From positions 1 to 64,000 of the forward strand of contig NZ_VWRQ01000018.1 of NCBI RefSeq assembly GCF_008635795.1: a stretch of DNA of 64,000 bases. The letters are read 5' to 3'. Both the position numbers and the translations under genes were made by a program. How positions within the stretch are numbered: position 1 is the stretch's first letter; each line of letters opens with the position of its first letter. Origin of the DNA: Paenibacillus tepidiphilus. GTDB taxonomy: Bacteria; Bacillota; Bacilli; Paenibacillales; Paenibacillaceae. This document shows positions 7,839 through 16,968 of the stretch, one piece after another. Below the pieces are notes generated by a model that did no database searches, had not been told where the DNA came from, and was given only the letters and a program-made list of their open reading frames with translations.

Positions 7839-9170
7839 ATGAAATGGAATATGGCGCCTGCCGGAATGGCCGCCGCCGGGGATCAGGTGATGGCCGTACT
7901 GGCCGCCAGCGGCCGCGAAGCTTATTTCGTGGGCGGCTGTATCCGCGACGAGCTGCTGGGCCGGCCGGTGCATGATATCGACCTGACCACTTCCGCGCTG
8001 CCGGAGGAGATTATGGAGGCTTTTCCGCGTTGTGTGCCGACCGGTCTGGCCCACGGAACGGTCACGGTGCTGCAGGGCGGCTTCAGCTTTGAAGTGACTA
8101 CATACCGGACGGAAAGCGGCTACGCCGATCACCGGCGGCCGGAGCATGTCGCCTTCGTGAGCGATGTGAAGGAGGACCTGCGCCGCCGTGACTTTACCAT
8201 CAACGCGATCTGCTGCGGCATCGACGGCCGGCTGCTGGACCCGTTCGGCGGGGCAGAGGATCTGCAGCGCCGGCTGGTCCGCTGTGTCGGCGCTGCCGAG
8301 GAGCGCTTCGACGAGGATGCGCTGCGCATGCTGCGCTGCCTGCGGTTCGCGGCGGTGCTGGATTTCCGCATCGCCAAGAACACCTGGCGCGGCCTGCTGC
8401 GCCAGCGGGACAAGCTGGCGCACATTGCAGTGGAGCGTATGCGCTCCGAAGTCGAGCGCATCGTGGAGGGGCCGCATCCGGGGCGCGGCCTGGCCCTGAT
8501 TGCGCGCAGCGGCCTGCTGCCGCGCGGCAAAGCCCCGTTCCCCTGGACCGGCGCAGAGCTGGCGGCAGCCGCCGCCCAGCTGGCCGGGATCGGGGAACTG
8601 CAGAGCGCCCACCTCAGGTGGGCGCTGCTGCTCCATGCCCTGGAGCAATCGGCCGCTTCGGCCGATGAGCTGCTGCGGGCATGGACGTTCCCGGGGGCGA
8701 CGCGCAGCGCCGTCGCCGGGGTGCTGCGCGCCCGCGAGGCGTGGCACGCGGCGCTGGCGGAGGTGCCGCCGGGCCCGGGCGGCACGGAGCAGCTGCGGCG
8801 GCGGTGGATCGCCGCCGTGCTGGGCATAGGCCGCGCAGCCGCCGAAGGGTGGCTGGCGGTGGCCGATGCGTCTGCGGCTGAGTCCGCCGCAGACGTGGCC
8901 GGGCAGCCCGGCGATGCAGCCGGTAGTGCATACGCACCGCCGGACACCGCATGCCTGCGCGCCTGGATCGCGGCTATGCCGGTGTATACGCTGGCCGAGC
9001 TTGCGGTGACGGGCGGAGAGCTGGCCTCGGCGCTGGAGAAACGGCCGGGGCCGTGGGTCGGCGAGGCGCTGAAGCGTCTGCTGCTTGAGGTGGCGGCGGG
9101 CACGCTGGATAATGACCCGCAAATACTGCTGGAGCAAGCGCAAAGGATGGTTGGACATGAAGAGCAATGA
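7839..9170 (+). CDS. cca: CCA tRNA nucleotidyltransferase
   Basis: Adds or repairs the 3'-CCA of tRNAs. Class II nucleotidyltransferase signatures are clear: YFVGGCIRDELLGR and the metal-binding HDIDLTT (about residues 29-52), RRDFTINAIC, and DEDALRMLRCLRFAA. At 443 residues it is longer than B. subtilis Cca (about 397); the extra length falls in an Ala/Gly-rich, very GC-rich stretch around 8670-8990. The last 14 bases overlap the birA start, so the two are probably co-translated. Confidence 0.95.
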   Translation: MKWNMAPAGMAAAGDQVMAVLAASGREAYFVGGCIRDELLGRPVHDIDLTTSALPEEIMEAFPRCVPTGLAHGTVTVLQGGFSFEVTTYRTESGYADHRRPEHVAFVSDVKEDLRRRDFTINAICCGIDGRLLDPFGGAEDLQRRLVRCVGAAEERFDEDALRMLRCLRFAAVLDFRIAKNTWRGLLRQRDKLAHIAVERMRSEVERIVEGPHPGRGLALIARSGLLPRGKAPFPWTGAELAAAAAQLAGIGELQSAHLRWALLLHALEQSAASADELLRAWTFPGATRSAVAGVLRAREAWHAALAEVPPGPGGTEQLRRRWIAAVLGIGRAAAEGWLAVADASAAESAADVAGQPGDAAGSAYAPPDTACLRAWIAAMPVYTLAELAVTGGELASALEKRPGPWVGEALKRLLLEVAAGTLDNDPQILLEQAQRMVGHEEQ

Positions 9171-9948
9171 GGCAACGCCGCACCTGCACCTGGAGTACAA
9201 GGAACCTGAGTGGCCGGAACGCCTCCGGCGGCTGGGTACCGTACTCTCCACGCAAGAGGAAGCCAGGAAGCTCGCCGAATGCGATGCCCCTGAAGGCACC
9301 ACCGTCATGGCGGAAGAACAGACCGGCGGCCGGGGCCGGATGGGCCGCAAGTGGCACTCACCGGCCGGCAAAGGCATCTGGATGAGCATCGTGCTGCGGC
9401 CCGAGCTGCCGCTGGCGGCGACCCCGCAGCTGACCTTGCTTGCCGGCGTGGCCGTATGCACGGCTATCCGCCGGGAGACCGGAGTGGAGGCCGGAATCAA
9501 GTGGCCTAACGATCTGCTGGCCGGCGGGCGCAAAATTTGCGGCATCCTGGTGGAATCGGCTCTCCGTGAAGGCGGATTGCATTACGCCATCGCCGGTATC
9601 GGCATCTCGGCGAATCTGGCTGTAGACGATTACCCGGAGGAGCTGCGCAGTGTCGCCACTTCTCTGCTGATTGAGAGCGGGAAGCAAGTCGACCGCACGC
9701 GGCTGGCGGAAGCTGTACTGGCTGAACTGGAAGCCTGGTACAGGCTCTACCTGCGGGAGGGGTTCGCACCTGTGCGCGAAGCCTGGCAGTCGCTTTCGGT
9801 GACGCTGGGACGGCGGATTCTGTGCGGAACACCGGAGAACCGGGGGGAAGGCCTGGCCGTGGGACTCGACGAGAATGGTGCTTTACTGCTGCAGAATGAA
9901 GATGGAGAGATCGTCAGCGTGCTGTCCGGAGAAATCAAGATCATCTAG
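9157..9948 (+). CDS. birA: Biotin-protein ligase lacking the N-terminal DNA-binding domain
   Basis: Activates biotin as biotinyl-AMP and attaches it to acetyl-CoA carboxylase and pyruvate carboxylase. Signatures are QTGGRGRMGRKWHSP (biotinyl-AMP loop) and GIKWPNDLLAGGRKICGILVES with the catalytic lysine, followed by the C-terminal SH3-like domain. From ATG 9157 (AAAGGATGG upstream) the protein is 263 residues and goes directly into the ligase domain. The winged helix found at the start of bifunctional B. subtilis or E. coli BirA is absent, and the frame upstream is cca coding sequence. It should therefore act as a ligase only. Confidence 0.92.
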   Translation: MKSNEATPHLHLEYKEPEWPERLRRLGTVLSTQEEARKLAECDAPEGTTVMAEEQTGGRGRMGRKWHSPAGKGIWMSIVLRPELPLAATPQLTLLAGVAVCTAIRRETGVEAGIKWPNDLLAGGRKICGILVESALREGGLHYAIAGIGISANLAVDDYPEELRSVATSLLIESGKQVDRTRLAEAVLAELEAWYRLYLREGFAPVREAWQSLSVTLGRRILCGTPENRGEGLAVGLDENGALLLQNEDGEIVSVLSGEIKII

Positions 9949-10007
9949 ATATTCAAGATAATTATCAGTTTGTCGTTTACCGAATCCGATTCATGATTGC
10001 ATTACTG

Positions 10008-10041
10008 TGTGACAGGGCCTCCATGCCTTGTCACATTTTTG
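10008..10041 (+). terminator. Intrinsic terminator after birA
   Basis: TGTGACA (10008-10014) pairs with TGTCACA (10029-10035), extended inward by GGGC/TGCCT-type pairs, and is followed by TTTTTG. It ends the dapB-to-birA run. Confidence 0.75.
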
Positions 10042-10063
10042 TGGTGTAATTAAGCGTTGAATT

Positions 10064-10072
10064 TGTTATACT
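10064..10072 (+). promoter_or_regulatory. Extended -10 promoter of panBCD
   Basis: TGTTATACT gives an extended -10 (TG-n-TATACT). No convincing -35 lies at 17 bp. Transcription would begin near 10079, leaving a leader of about 220 nt before panB. Confidence 0.5.
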
Positions 10073-10078
10073 AGGGCA

Positions 10079-10250
10079 GAAGACGGTATCGGGAACCGAA
10101 CTGTACTTCGCCAGCTTTACCTTCATAACTGGATTGACGGTTACGTTGGATTCTGCTCTGAGCCGTAAGGACCGAGACAGAAGGGACGATCGCAAGTGAC
10201 TCTTTTTTGCCCTTCGGACCTTTTTAGCGGACATGCTAAAGGGTTTTTTT
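10079..10250 (+). ncRNA. Structured panB leader with intrinsic terminator (candidate pan-type riboswitch)
   Basis: Between the promoter and panB the transcript can form several hairpins: CGGT/ACCG near 10085, CCAG/CTGG near 10115, ACGG/CCGT over about 10135-10170. It ends in a terminator, TTTAGC (10223-10228) / GCTAAA (10235-10240) plus flanking CC/GG, then seven Ts (10244-10250). A terminator before the first gene suggests attenuation. A conserved RNA called the pan motif is known upstream of panB in firmicutes. I cannot confirm membership by eye, so the class is inference. Confidence 0.5.
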
Positions 10251-10300
10251 GTTTGCGCATTTTTGGCGCAAAGACTAACACGAAAAGGGGAACGGGAGCA

Positions 10301-11167
10301 ATGGGAAGCAAACAGCCACTCAACATTGTAAAAATGAAAAAAATGAAAGGTGACCGGGTCCCGCTGAGCATGGTGACCGCCTATGATTATCCCTCGGCCA
10401 TGCTGGCCGAGGAAGCCGGTGTCGACATGATATTGGTCGGTGATTCACTCGGCAATGTGGTGCTCGGATACGACACCACTCTGCCGGTGACGATTGACGA
10501 TATGGTCTATCACACCCGCTCGGTGGTACGCGGAGCACCGAATACGTTCGTCGTGGCGGATATGCCGTTCATGACGTATCACGGAAGCATTGACGAGACG
10601 CTGCGCGGCGTGCGCCGCCTGATGCAGGAAGGCCGGGCCCACGCTGTAAAGATGGAAGGCGGGCTGGAAATCTGTGAAGCCGTCAAGACGGTGGTTGGCG
10701 CCGGCGTGCCGGTTCTCGGCCATATCGGCCTGACGCCGCAATCGGTCAACATGATCGGCGGCTACCGCATCCAGGGCAAAGATGCCAAGGATGCCGAGCG
10801 CCTGCTGGAGCAGGCCAAGGCGCTGGAAGCCGCCGGCGCCTTTGGTGTCGTACTGGAGCTGGTCACTGAAGAAGTGGCCGCTGAAATTTCCAAGGCCCTT
10901 ACCATTCCGACTATCGGAATCGGGGCCGGGCGGCATTGCGACGGCCAGGTGCTGGTCTTCCACGATGTGCTGCGCTATGACGCGAATTACCGGGAGAAGC
11001 GGTTCGTCAAATCGTATGCAGATGTGGGCAGCCTGATCCGCGAGGGCATCAGCAGCTATGTGCGCGAGGTTAAGGAGCGCAGCTTCCCGGCGGAAGAGCA
11101 TGTGTTTAAAGCAGATGAAAGCGTGCTGGCCAACCTGTACGGCGGCGCCGGAAAAGGAGTGGAGTAA
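10301..11167 (+). CDS. panB: 3-methyl-2-oxobutanoate hydroxymethyltransferase
   Basis: First pantothenate enzyme: transfers a hydroxymethyl group from methylene-tetrahydrofolate to 2-oxoisovalerate, giving ketopantoate. Motifs: VTAYDYPSAMLAEEAGVD, VGDSLGNVVLGYDTTLPVT (metal and substrate), GHIGLTPQSVN, and GIGAGRHCDGQVLVFHDVL. The ATG at 10301 (GGGAG upstream) gives 288 residues; the frame is open further upstream but that part lies in the leader and terminator. panC follows 1 bp after its stop. Confidence 0.97.
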   Translation: MGSKQPLNIVKMKKMKGDRVPLSMVTAYDYPSAMLAEEAGVDMILVGDSLGNVVLGYDTTLPVTIDDMVYHTRSVVRGAPNTFVVADMPFMTYHGSIDETLRGVRRLMQEGRAHAVKMEGGLEICEAVKTVVGAGVPVLGHIGLTPQSVNMIGGYRIQGKDAKDAERLLEQAKALEAAGAFGVVLELVTEEVAAEISKALTIPTIGIGAGRHCDGQVLVFHDVLRYDANYREKRFVKSYADVGSLIREGISSYVREVKERSFPAEEHVFKADESVLANLYGGAGKGVE

Positions 11168-11168
11168 A

Positions 11169-12059
11169 ATGAGAGTCATCAGAACCATTGAGCAATTACG
11201 CGAAGCGCTGGAATATTTGCGCGGCGGAGGCCACACACCGATCGGCTTTGTTCCGACGATGGGTTATTTACACGAGGGGCACGCGAGCCTGCTGCGCCGC
11301 GCCGCCGAACAGTCCGGCACCGTAGTGATGAGTATTTTTGTCAATCCGCTGCAGTTCGGGCCGAACGAGGATTTCGCCGCTTATCCGCGGGATGAAGCGC
11401 GTGACCTGGCCCTGGCGGAACGCGAAGGCGCGGACATCGTATTTATGCCCTCCGTCGAGGAGATGTATCCGCAGGCGATTCGCACCACCGTGTCTGTCTC
11501 GGTGCTGACCGATCGGCTGTGCGGCGCTTCCCGTCCCGGCCATTTCGAGGGGGTGGCGACGGTGGTCAGCAAGCTGTTCGGCATCGTGCAGCCGGACTAT
11601 GCCTACTTTGGATTAAAGGACGCCCAGCAGGTGGCTGTGCTGCGCCGGATGGTCTCCGATCTCAATATGAATGTGAAGATAGTCGCCTGTCCGATTGTCC
11701 GTGAGAACGACGGGCTTGCCCTCAGCTCGCGCAACGTTTATCTGAGCGAAGAGGAACGCCGCCAGGCACTGGTGCTTTCACGCTCCCTGCGCGAAGTACG
11801 CGCGGCTCTTGAGGAAGGCAAGGTGCGGACGGTTAATGAAGCCAAAGCAATGCTGCAATCGGTCATTTCCTCCTCCCCGCTCGCTGTAATTGATTATGCG
11901 GAAATCCTGACGTTCCCGGCACTGGAGCCGCTGGAAGGAAACTCCCGCTTGCTGGAAGCGGACGGAGAGCTTATAATCGCTCTTGCCGTGAAGTTCGGCA
12001 GAACACGCTTGATCGACAATAACGTATTTACAGCCAAGGAGGTACACGCCCTTGTTTAG
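11169..12059 (+). CDS. panC: Pantothenate synthetase
   Basis: ATP-dependent condensation of pantoate with beta-alanine. The HIGH-like motif PTMGYLHEGHASLL (about residues 28-41), FGLKDAQQVAVLRRM and RENDGLALSSRNVYL are all present. The ATG at 11169 has GGAGTGGAG just upstream and gives 296 residues. Its stop overlaps the panD start. Confidence 0.97.
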   Translation: MRVIRTIEQLREALEYLRGGGHTPIGFVPTMGYLHEGHASLLRRAAEQSGTVVMSIFVNPLQFGPNEDFAAYPRDEARDLALAEREGADIVFMPSVEEMYPQAIRTTVSVSVLTDRLCGASRPGHFEGVATVVSKLFGIVQPDYAYFGLKDAQQVAVLRRMVSDLNMNVKIVACPIVRENDGLALSSRNVYLSEEERRQALVLSRSLREVRAALEEGKVRTVNEAKAMLQSVISSSPLAVIDYAEILTFPALEPLEGNSRLLEADGELIIALAVKFGRTRLIDNNVFTAKEVHALV

Positions 12060-12435
12060 ACATATGATGAAATCGAAGATTCACCGCGCTACGGTGACGG
12101 AAGCGAACCTGAATTATGTCGGCAGCATTACAATTGATGAGGATCTGATGGAAGCCGCCGACCTGCTTGAGAATGAAAAGGTCCAGATCGTCGACAACAA
12201 CAACGGCTCCCGGCTGGAGACCTATGTCATTCCGGGTCCGCGGGGCAGCGGAGTGATTTGCCTCAACGGAGCGGCCGCCCGCCTGGTGCAGCCAGGGGAT
12301 ACGGTGATTATTATTTCCTACGCCATGCTCTCGTCGGAAGAGCTTGCCGGACATAAGCCAACCGTCGTGTTTGTGGACGAAGGCAACAAGCCGGTCAAGC
12401 TGGCGGATCATGAGATCCATGCCACCATTGCCTGA
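12052..12435 (+). CDS. panD: Aspartate 1-decarboxylase
   Basis: Pyruvoyl-dependent decarboxylase making beta-alanine from aspartate for PanC. The proenzyme self-cleaves between Gly24 and Ser25 (NYVGSITID), which are present. The start is TTG at 12052, 8 nt behind AAGGAGGT (12037-12044), overlapping the panC stop; the ATGs at 12064/12067 would remove conserved residues. At 127 residues, complete. It closes the panBCD operon. Confidence 0.96.
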   Translation: MFRHMMKSKIHRATVTEANLNYVGSITIDEDLMEAADLLENEKVQIVDNNNGSRLETYVIPGPRGSGVICLNGAAARLVQPGDTVIIISYAMLSSEELAGHKPTVVFVDEGNKPVKLADHEIHATIA

Positions 12436-12547
12436 GCCTTGCGGCATCAGGCAAGCAATCAATGGCAGGGATGAACTATCCCCCGTCTGCGAACAATGAA
12501 GTCAGGCAAGCGATGCTGATTTCATTTTCAGTGGGGAGGGAGTTCCC

Positions 12548-13195
12548 GTGTTTCAACATTTATTTGCTGAAATGAACAAAATGCTGCTGGAAATCTCCGC
12601 CGATTTCCCGGCTTCCGAGGGTAGCCGCCGGAATGACCTGTTATGCAAGTACAATATGCTGCACAGGCTGAGCGATGAGATCATGGACGAATGGCTCGCA
12701 TTTGCGGAACGCTTGAGCGCATTCCGCGAGAGCGCGGATTTCACAGACCCTCCAGGCCTGGAGAAGCCGCAGGAGCCGGAAGCGGCGCCGGAGCTGGCTA
12801 TGGACAGCTTTGTCAGGGGACAGGGGTACTACAAGCTGTTCATGTACAGCAAATGCATCGAGCAGTTTAATGAAGTGATCTCCCGGTATCCCGACAGTCT
12901 CGCCGGCCGCCTGTATCTGGGAATGGCCCATTTGCAGAATGGAAACGCGGAGTCAGCATGGCAGAACCTGGAGCATATGCTGGGTCTGACCCGGGAGCGT
13001 CAGCTTAAGGCCATGCTGCTTAACGCGCTGGGCTGTATCCGGGCTTCCCAGAAGCGGTTCGGCGAAGCCCGTGAGCTGTTCGCCCTCTCGCTCATGCACG
13101 ATCCGAACCTGAAGGAGCCGAATCTCAACCTTGAGGTCTGCGCCGGGGGCGAAGGCGAGCTACAGTTCAGCAATCAGCTTGTTTCGCTGTTGTAA
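12548..13195 (+). CDS. TPR-like protein of unknown function
   Basis: A 215-residue soluble protein starting at GTG 12548 behind GGGGAGGGAG. The N-terminal half is helical and acidic; residues about 95-200 form tetratricopeptide-like repeats (GYYKLFMYSKCIEQFNEVI, then LYLGMAHLQNG, then a FGEARELFALSLM unit). No catalytic motif is recognised. It lies between panD and dinG, with its own terminator. A scaffold or adaptor role is the most that can be inferred. Confidence 0.7.
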   Translation: MFQHLFAEMNKMLLEISADFPASEGSRRNDLLCKYNMLHRLSDEIMDEWLAFAERLSAFRESADFTDPPGLEKPQEPEAAPELAMDSFVRGQGYYKLFMYSKCIEQFNEVISRYPDSLAGRLYLGMAHLQNGNAESAWQNLEHMLGLTRERQLKAMLLNALGCIRASQKRFGEARELFALSLMHDPNLKEPNLNLEVCAGGEGELQFSNQLVSLL

Positions 13196-13212
13196 TCATA
13201 GCCCATTTTCAA

Positions 13213-13250
13213 GCGATGCATGCTCCACCGGGGTGTGCATCGCCTTTTTT
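13213..13250 (+). terminator. Intrinsic terminator after the TPR-like gene
   Basis: GCGATGCA (13213-13220) and TGCATCGC (13236-13243) form the stem, followed by TTTTTT. Confidence 0.85.
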
Positions 13251-13305
13251 CGTAACTTCTGTTATGCTGATAAAGAGTCTCAAGTGAAAGGGAATAGAGT
13301 GGAAC

Positions 13306-16166
13306 ATGAAATTTGCCGTGCTTGATTTTGAAACGACAGGAACCCAATCTGTGGGTGAGATTATTCAGGTTGGCCTTGCCATCATAGAGGAAGACCGGTC
13401 CATCTCCAGGGTGTATGGCTCCTTGGTCAAGCCCGGAACGCCGATTCCGCCTTTTATTACAGGCCTTACCGGTATAACCGACGAGATGGTACAGGATGCG
13501 CCTGAACTGGACGATATGATGATGGAGCTCGTACCGCTCCTTGACGACGTGGTGCTGGTGGGGCACAACGTCGCGTTTGACTTTCATTTTCTGCAGAATG
13601 CGCTGGACCGCTGCGGCTACCTGCCGTTTCAGGGCCGCATTCTGGATACGATTGATTTTCTCAAAATATGCTTTCCATCGCTGACCACCTATCAGCTCGG
13701 TGCAGTCAGCAGCCATTTCGGGCTTCAGCATGACCGTCCGCATCAGGCGGACAGCGATGCGCTCGCCACGGCGCTCGTTCTGCTGGAATGTCTGGAGGAG
13801 CTCTACAGCCTGCCGCTCATTACAATCCAGCGTCTGGCCGAGCTGTTCGCCGGCGAGGACAGCGATCTGGCCTGGTACTTCGACGGGCTGCAGCGCGAGC
13901 GTGAGCTGGAGCCGTTCCAGCCAGAAGGCGAGCTTACGTTTCACCGGCAGCTTGCGCTGGCCGTCTCGGATTGGACCGAACTTCTTCCCCCTCGGGAAGA
14001 AGGGGACAGCAATCCTTTGGAGAATATATCCTTTACGGAATATATAGCGGAAGTTACCCGCAGGCTTAAAGACACGTTGCCGCAATATGAGACCCGTGAA
14101 GCCCAGGATATAATGATCGGTGAGGTGATGACGGCGCTTTCGGAGGACAAGCATCTGTTGATTGAGGCGGGAACGGGCACCGGCAAATCGCTGGGGTACC
14201 TGCTGCCTGCGATCTATCAGAGTGTAAAGACCGGACAGAAGGTAATGGTCAGCACGCATACCATCAATCTTCAGGATCAGCTGCGGGAACGCGACGTCCC
14301 CCTCTTGACCAGCGTCGTGCCATCCCGTTCAAGGCCGCGGTCTTTAAGGGAAGAGGACACTATTTGTGTCTGCGCAAGTTTGAACAAAGAATTAATCATA
14401 AAGACTTTATCTCGCCGCGGGAAGAGGCGCTGACAGCCGCCCAGATGCTGGTCTGGCTGACCCAGACCACCTCCGGGGACGATGAGGAGCTGAACCTCGG
14501 CGGGCGCGGCGGCGATTTCTGGGAGACTGTGGCCAGTGACACCGACTCCTGTCTGGGCCGTGCCTGTCCATGGTTCCGCAAATGCTACTATCACCGGGCC
14601 AAGCATGAGGCCGGCATTGCCGATGTGGTTATCACGAATCACTCCAAGCTGTTCTCGGATGTGAAGGCCGGACACCAGCTGCTGCCAGCTTACGAGCATC
14701 TGGTCATCGACGAGGCGCATCATCTGGAGGATGTGGCCGGCAAGCACCTCGGCATGCAGATGAAGTATTTCACTGTAGCCCACACGCTTACCCGCCTGTA
14801 CAAAGACAGCCGGAACGGCCAGCTTCCCGCCCTGCGGCAAATATTGCAAAGCTCCGGCAGCGAGCAGGCCGCGGAATGGAGTGCGGTTATTGACCGGATT
14901 TATCCGGACCTGTTAACCGTCAAGGAACTTTGGGACGGCCTCAGCGATAGGCTGTACGGCCTGCTCCCCGAGCGCAGCGATGCTGCTGCAGGGGAAGCCG
15001 GGCAGCTGGTGTCCCGCATTCTGCCCGGGCGCAAGCCTAAGGAATGGGATGAGCTGGCCGAGCTGGAGCGCAAGCTGCATTTGACCCTGAGCGAGATTAT
15101 CCGCAGAGGCGACAAGATGCTCGGCGAAATGCGCGAGACGGAGAGCGAATCGTCCTCTGACTCGCTTGTAACCGATATCGGGGGCTTGTTCAAGGACCTG
15201 GCGTCGATCCGTGAGCAGATCCATTTCTTTATGGGTCTGGAAGATGAGAACATCGTGTACTGGATGGAGGGCAGCGGGAATTTCCGCGGCAAATCGCTGC
15301 AGATGTATGCCGTTCCCGTTGATGTCAGTGCCCAGCTGAAGGATCTGTTCTTCGATAAAAAGCGGAGCGTGGTGCTGACCTCGGCGACTTTGTCCGTCGA
15401 TAAGTCCTTCCAGTTCATGATCGACAATCTCGGGCTCGGCGAGGCGCAGGAGCAGGGACGCCTGATGACAGCCATGCTGCCTTCACCGTTCCGGTACCGG
15501 GAGCAGGCGCTGCTGGTGATTCCGCGCGACTTCCCCAGCGTAAAGGGAAGCGTTGGCGATGCGCGATTTGTTGATAAGCTGGTCCATTCACTGGCCGAGG
15601 CCGCAGTGGTCACGAGAGGCCGGATGCTGGTGCTGTTTACATCCTACCGGATGCTGCGTCAGGTGTATGATCCGCTGAAGGAAGCTTTAAGCACACAGGA
15701 CATTAACGTGCTCGCCCAAGGGGTAGAGGGCGGAAGCCGCAACAAGCTGATCCGCCGCTTCCAGGAGAGCAGCGCTTCTGTGCTGCTGGGAACCAGCAGC
15801 TTCTGGGAGGGGGTTGACATCCCGGGAGAGGCGCTGACCTGTCTCGCCATCGTTCGCCTGCCATTCCAGCCGCCGAACCATCCGCTTGCGGAAGCCAAGT
15901 CGGAGCTGCTGCAGGCGCAGAAGAAGAACCCGTTCATGAAGCTGTCAGTACCGCAGGCGGTGATCCGCTTCAAGCAGGGCTTTGGGCGTCTGGTGCGCAC
16001 GGCGCAGGACCGGGGCATCGTCATCGTTTATGATACTCGCGTAATCGAATCCTATTACGGCAAATATTTCTTATATTCACTGCCAGGGCCTAAGATGGAG
16101 CATATGCTGACGGACCAGATGGTTCCGCGGATTGCCGAGTGGCTTGACGAGGGCAGCGTTTCGTGA
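13306..16166 (+). pseudogene. dinG: dinG-family exonuclease/helicase, split by a one-base deletion
   Basis: DinG-like protein: an N-terminal DnaQ-type 3'-5' exonuclease domain (DFETTG near residue 6, HNVAFDFHF, HQADSDALATA) fused to an XPD-like superfamily 2 helicase (Walker A EAGTGTGKS near 287; VIDEAHH in the downstream part; C-terminal GTSSFWEGVDIPGE and QGFGRLVRTAQDRG). The reading frame breaks at 14322-14325. Upstream codons end ...SVV-P, and inserting one T there restores PFKAAVFKGRG and an open frame of about 953 residues to 16166. As written, translation stops at 14433 after a missense tail, and the second half (open from about 14325) has no good start. Either a recent inactivation or a sequencing error. 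Confidence 0.88.
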
Positions 16167-16302
16167 ACTCCCTAATGTGTGAATATGCCTTATAATATGC
16201 TGTTCTTAACCTAAATCCGGTAAGGGCGGTCAGCGGTTTGCAATAAGCCGGACGCCCTCCGGAATTCTTATAGCTTGTATCACATAATCAGGAGGAGAGT
16301 AC

Positions 16303-16968
16303 ATGAAATCGGAAAAAATATCTGAAGCCGTTGTACGCAGGCTCCCTGTGTACCTGCGGTTCCTCAATGATCTTCAAAAGCGTGAAATTCTGACAGTCTC
16401 TTCGCAGGAGCTGGGGCAGAAGCTCGATCTGAATCCGGCCCAAATCCGTAAGGACCTGGCATACTTCGGTGATTTCGGCAGAAAGGGCATCGGCTACGAC
16501 GTCTCTTATCTGATCGAAAAAATCCGCCACATCCTGAAGCTGGACCAGCAGATCAACGTGGCTCTGGTGGGAGCCGGTAATCTGGGACATGCCTTGTCCA
16601 ATTACAATGCTTACTTGAAGGATACCATGAAGATCACGGCGGTATTCGATTCGTACCCGCCCAAGATCGGTCAGAAGATCAACTCTTTGGTTGTACAGCC
16701 CATGGAGGAACTGGAGCGGACTATCCGTGAACAGGGTATCCGGATCGGGATTATTACCGTTCCTGACCATGAAGCCCAGAATGTTGCCGATATTCTCGTC
16801 GCGTCGGGAATTGAAGCCATCCTGAATTTTGCGCCTGTTATTTTGAAGACGCCGTCGGACATCCGTGTACATGGCGCCGATTTCACCACAGACCTTCAAA
16901 GTCTGGCTTACTACTTGCGTGACGGAAAGGAAGAAGCGGCAGATGAACAGCCACAGAACCTTAATTGA
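16303..16968 (+). CDS. rex: Redox-sensing transcriptional repressor Rex
   Basis: Homodimeric repressor that reads the NADH/NAD+ ratio and controls fermentation and respiration genes. An N-terminal winged helix (residues about 1-80: LPVYLRFLNDL, SSQELGQKLDLNPAQIRKDLAYFG) is followed by a Rossmann domain with VGAGNLGHAL and the PDHEAQNVADILV stretch. At 221 residues it is normal. AGGAGGAG lies just upstream of ATG 16303. It overlaps mtaD by 26 bp. In B. subtilis rex is elsewhere, so its place here is a Paenibacillus-type rearrangement. Confidence 0.96.
   Translation: MKSEKISEAVVRRLPVYLRFLNDLQKREILTVSSQELGQKLDLNPAQIRKDLAYFGDFGRKGIGYDVSYLIEKIRHILKLDQQINVALVGAGNLGHALSNYNAYLKDTMKITAVFDSYPPKIGQKINSLVVQPMEELERTIREQGIRIGIITVPDHEAQNVADILVASGIEAILNFAPVILKTPSDIRVHGADFTTDLQSLAYYLRDGKEEAADEQPQNLN

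Noticed and set aside
12428..12454. Hairpin at the panD stop codon as a terminator
   Set aside because: TTGCCTGA/TCAGGCAA pairs well but lacks a T-tract; it may only slow read-through.
16167..16302. Rex operator in its own promoter region
   Set aside because: A TGTGAA half-site and a TATAAT occur, but no TTGTGAA-N4-TTCACAA-like full site is visible.
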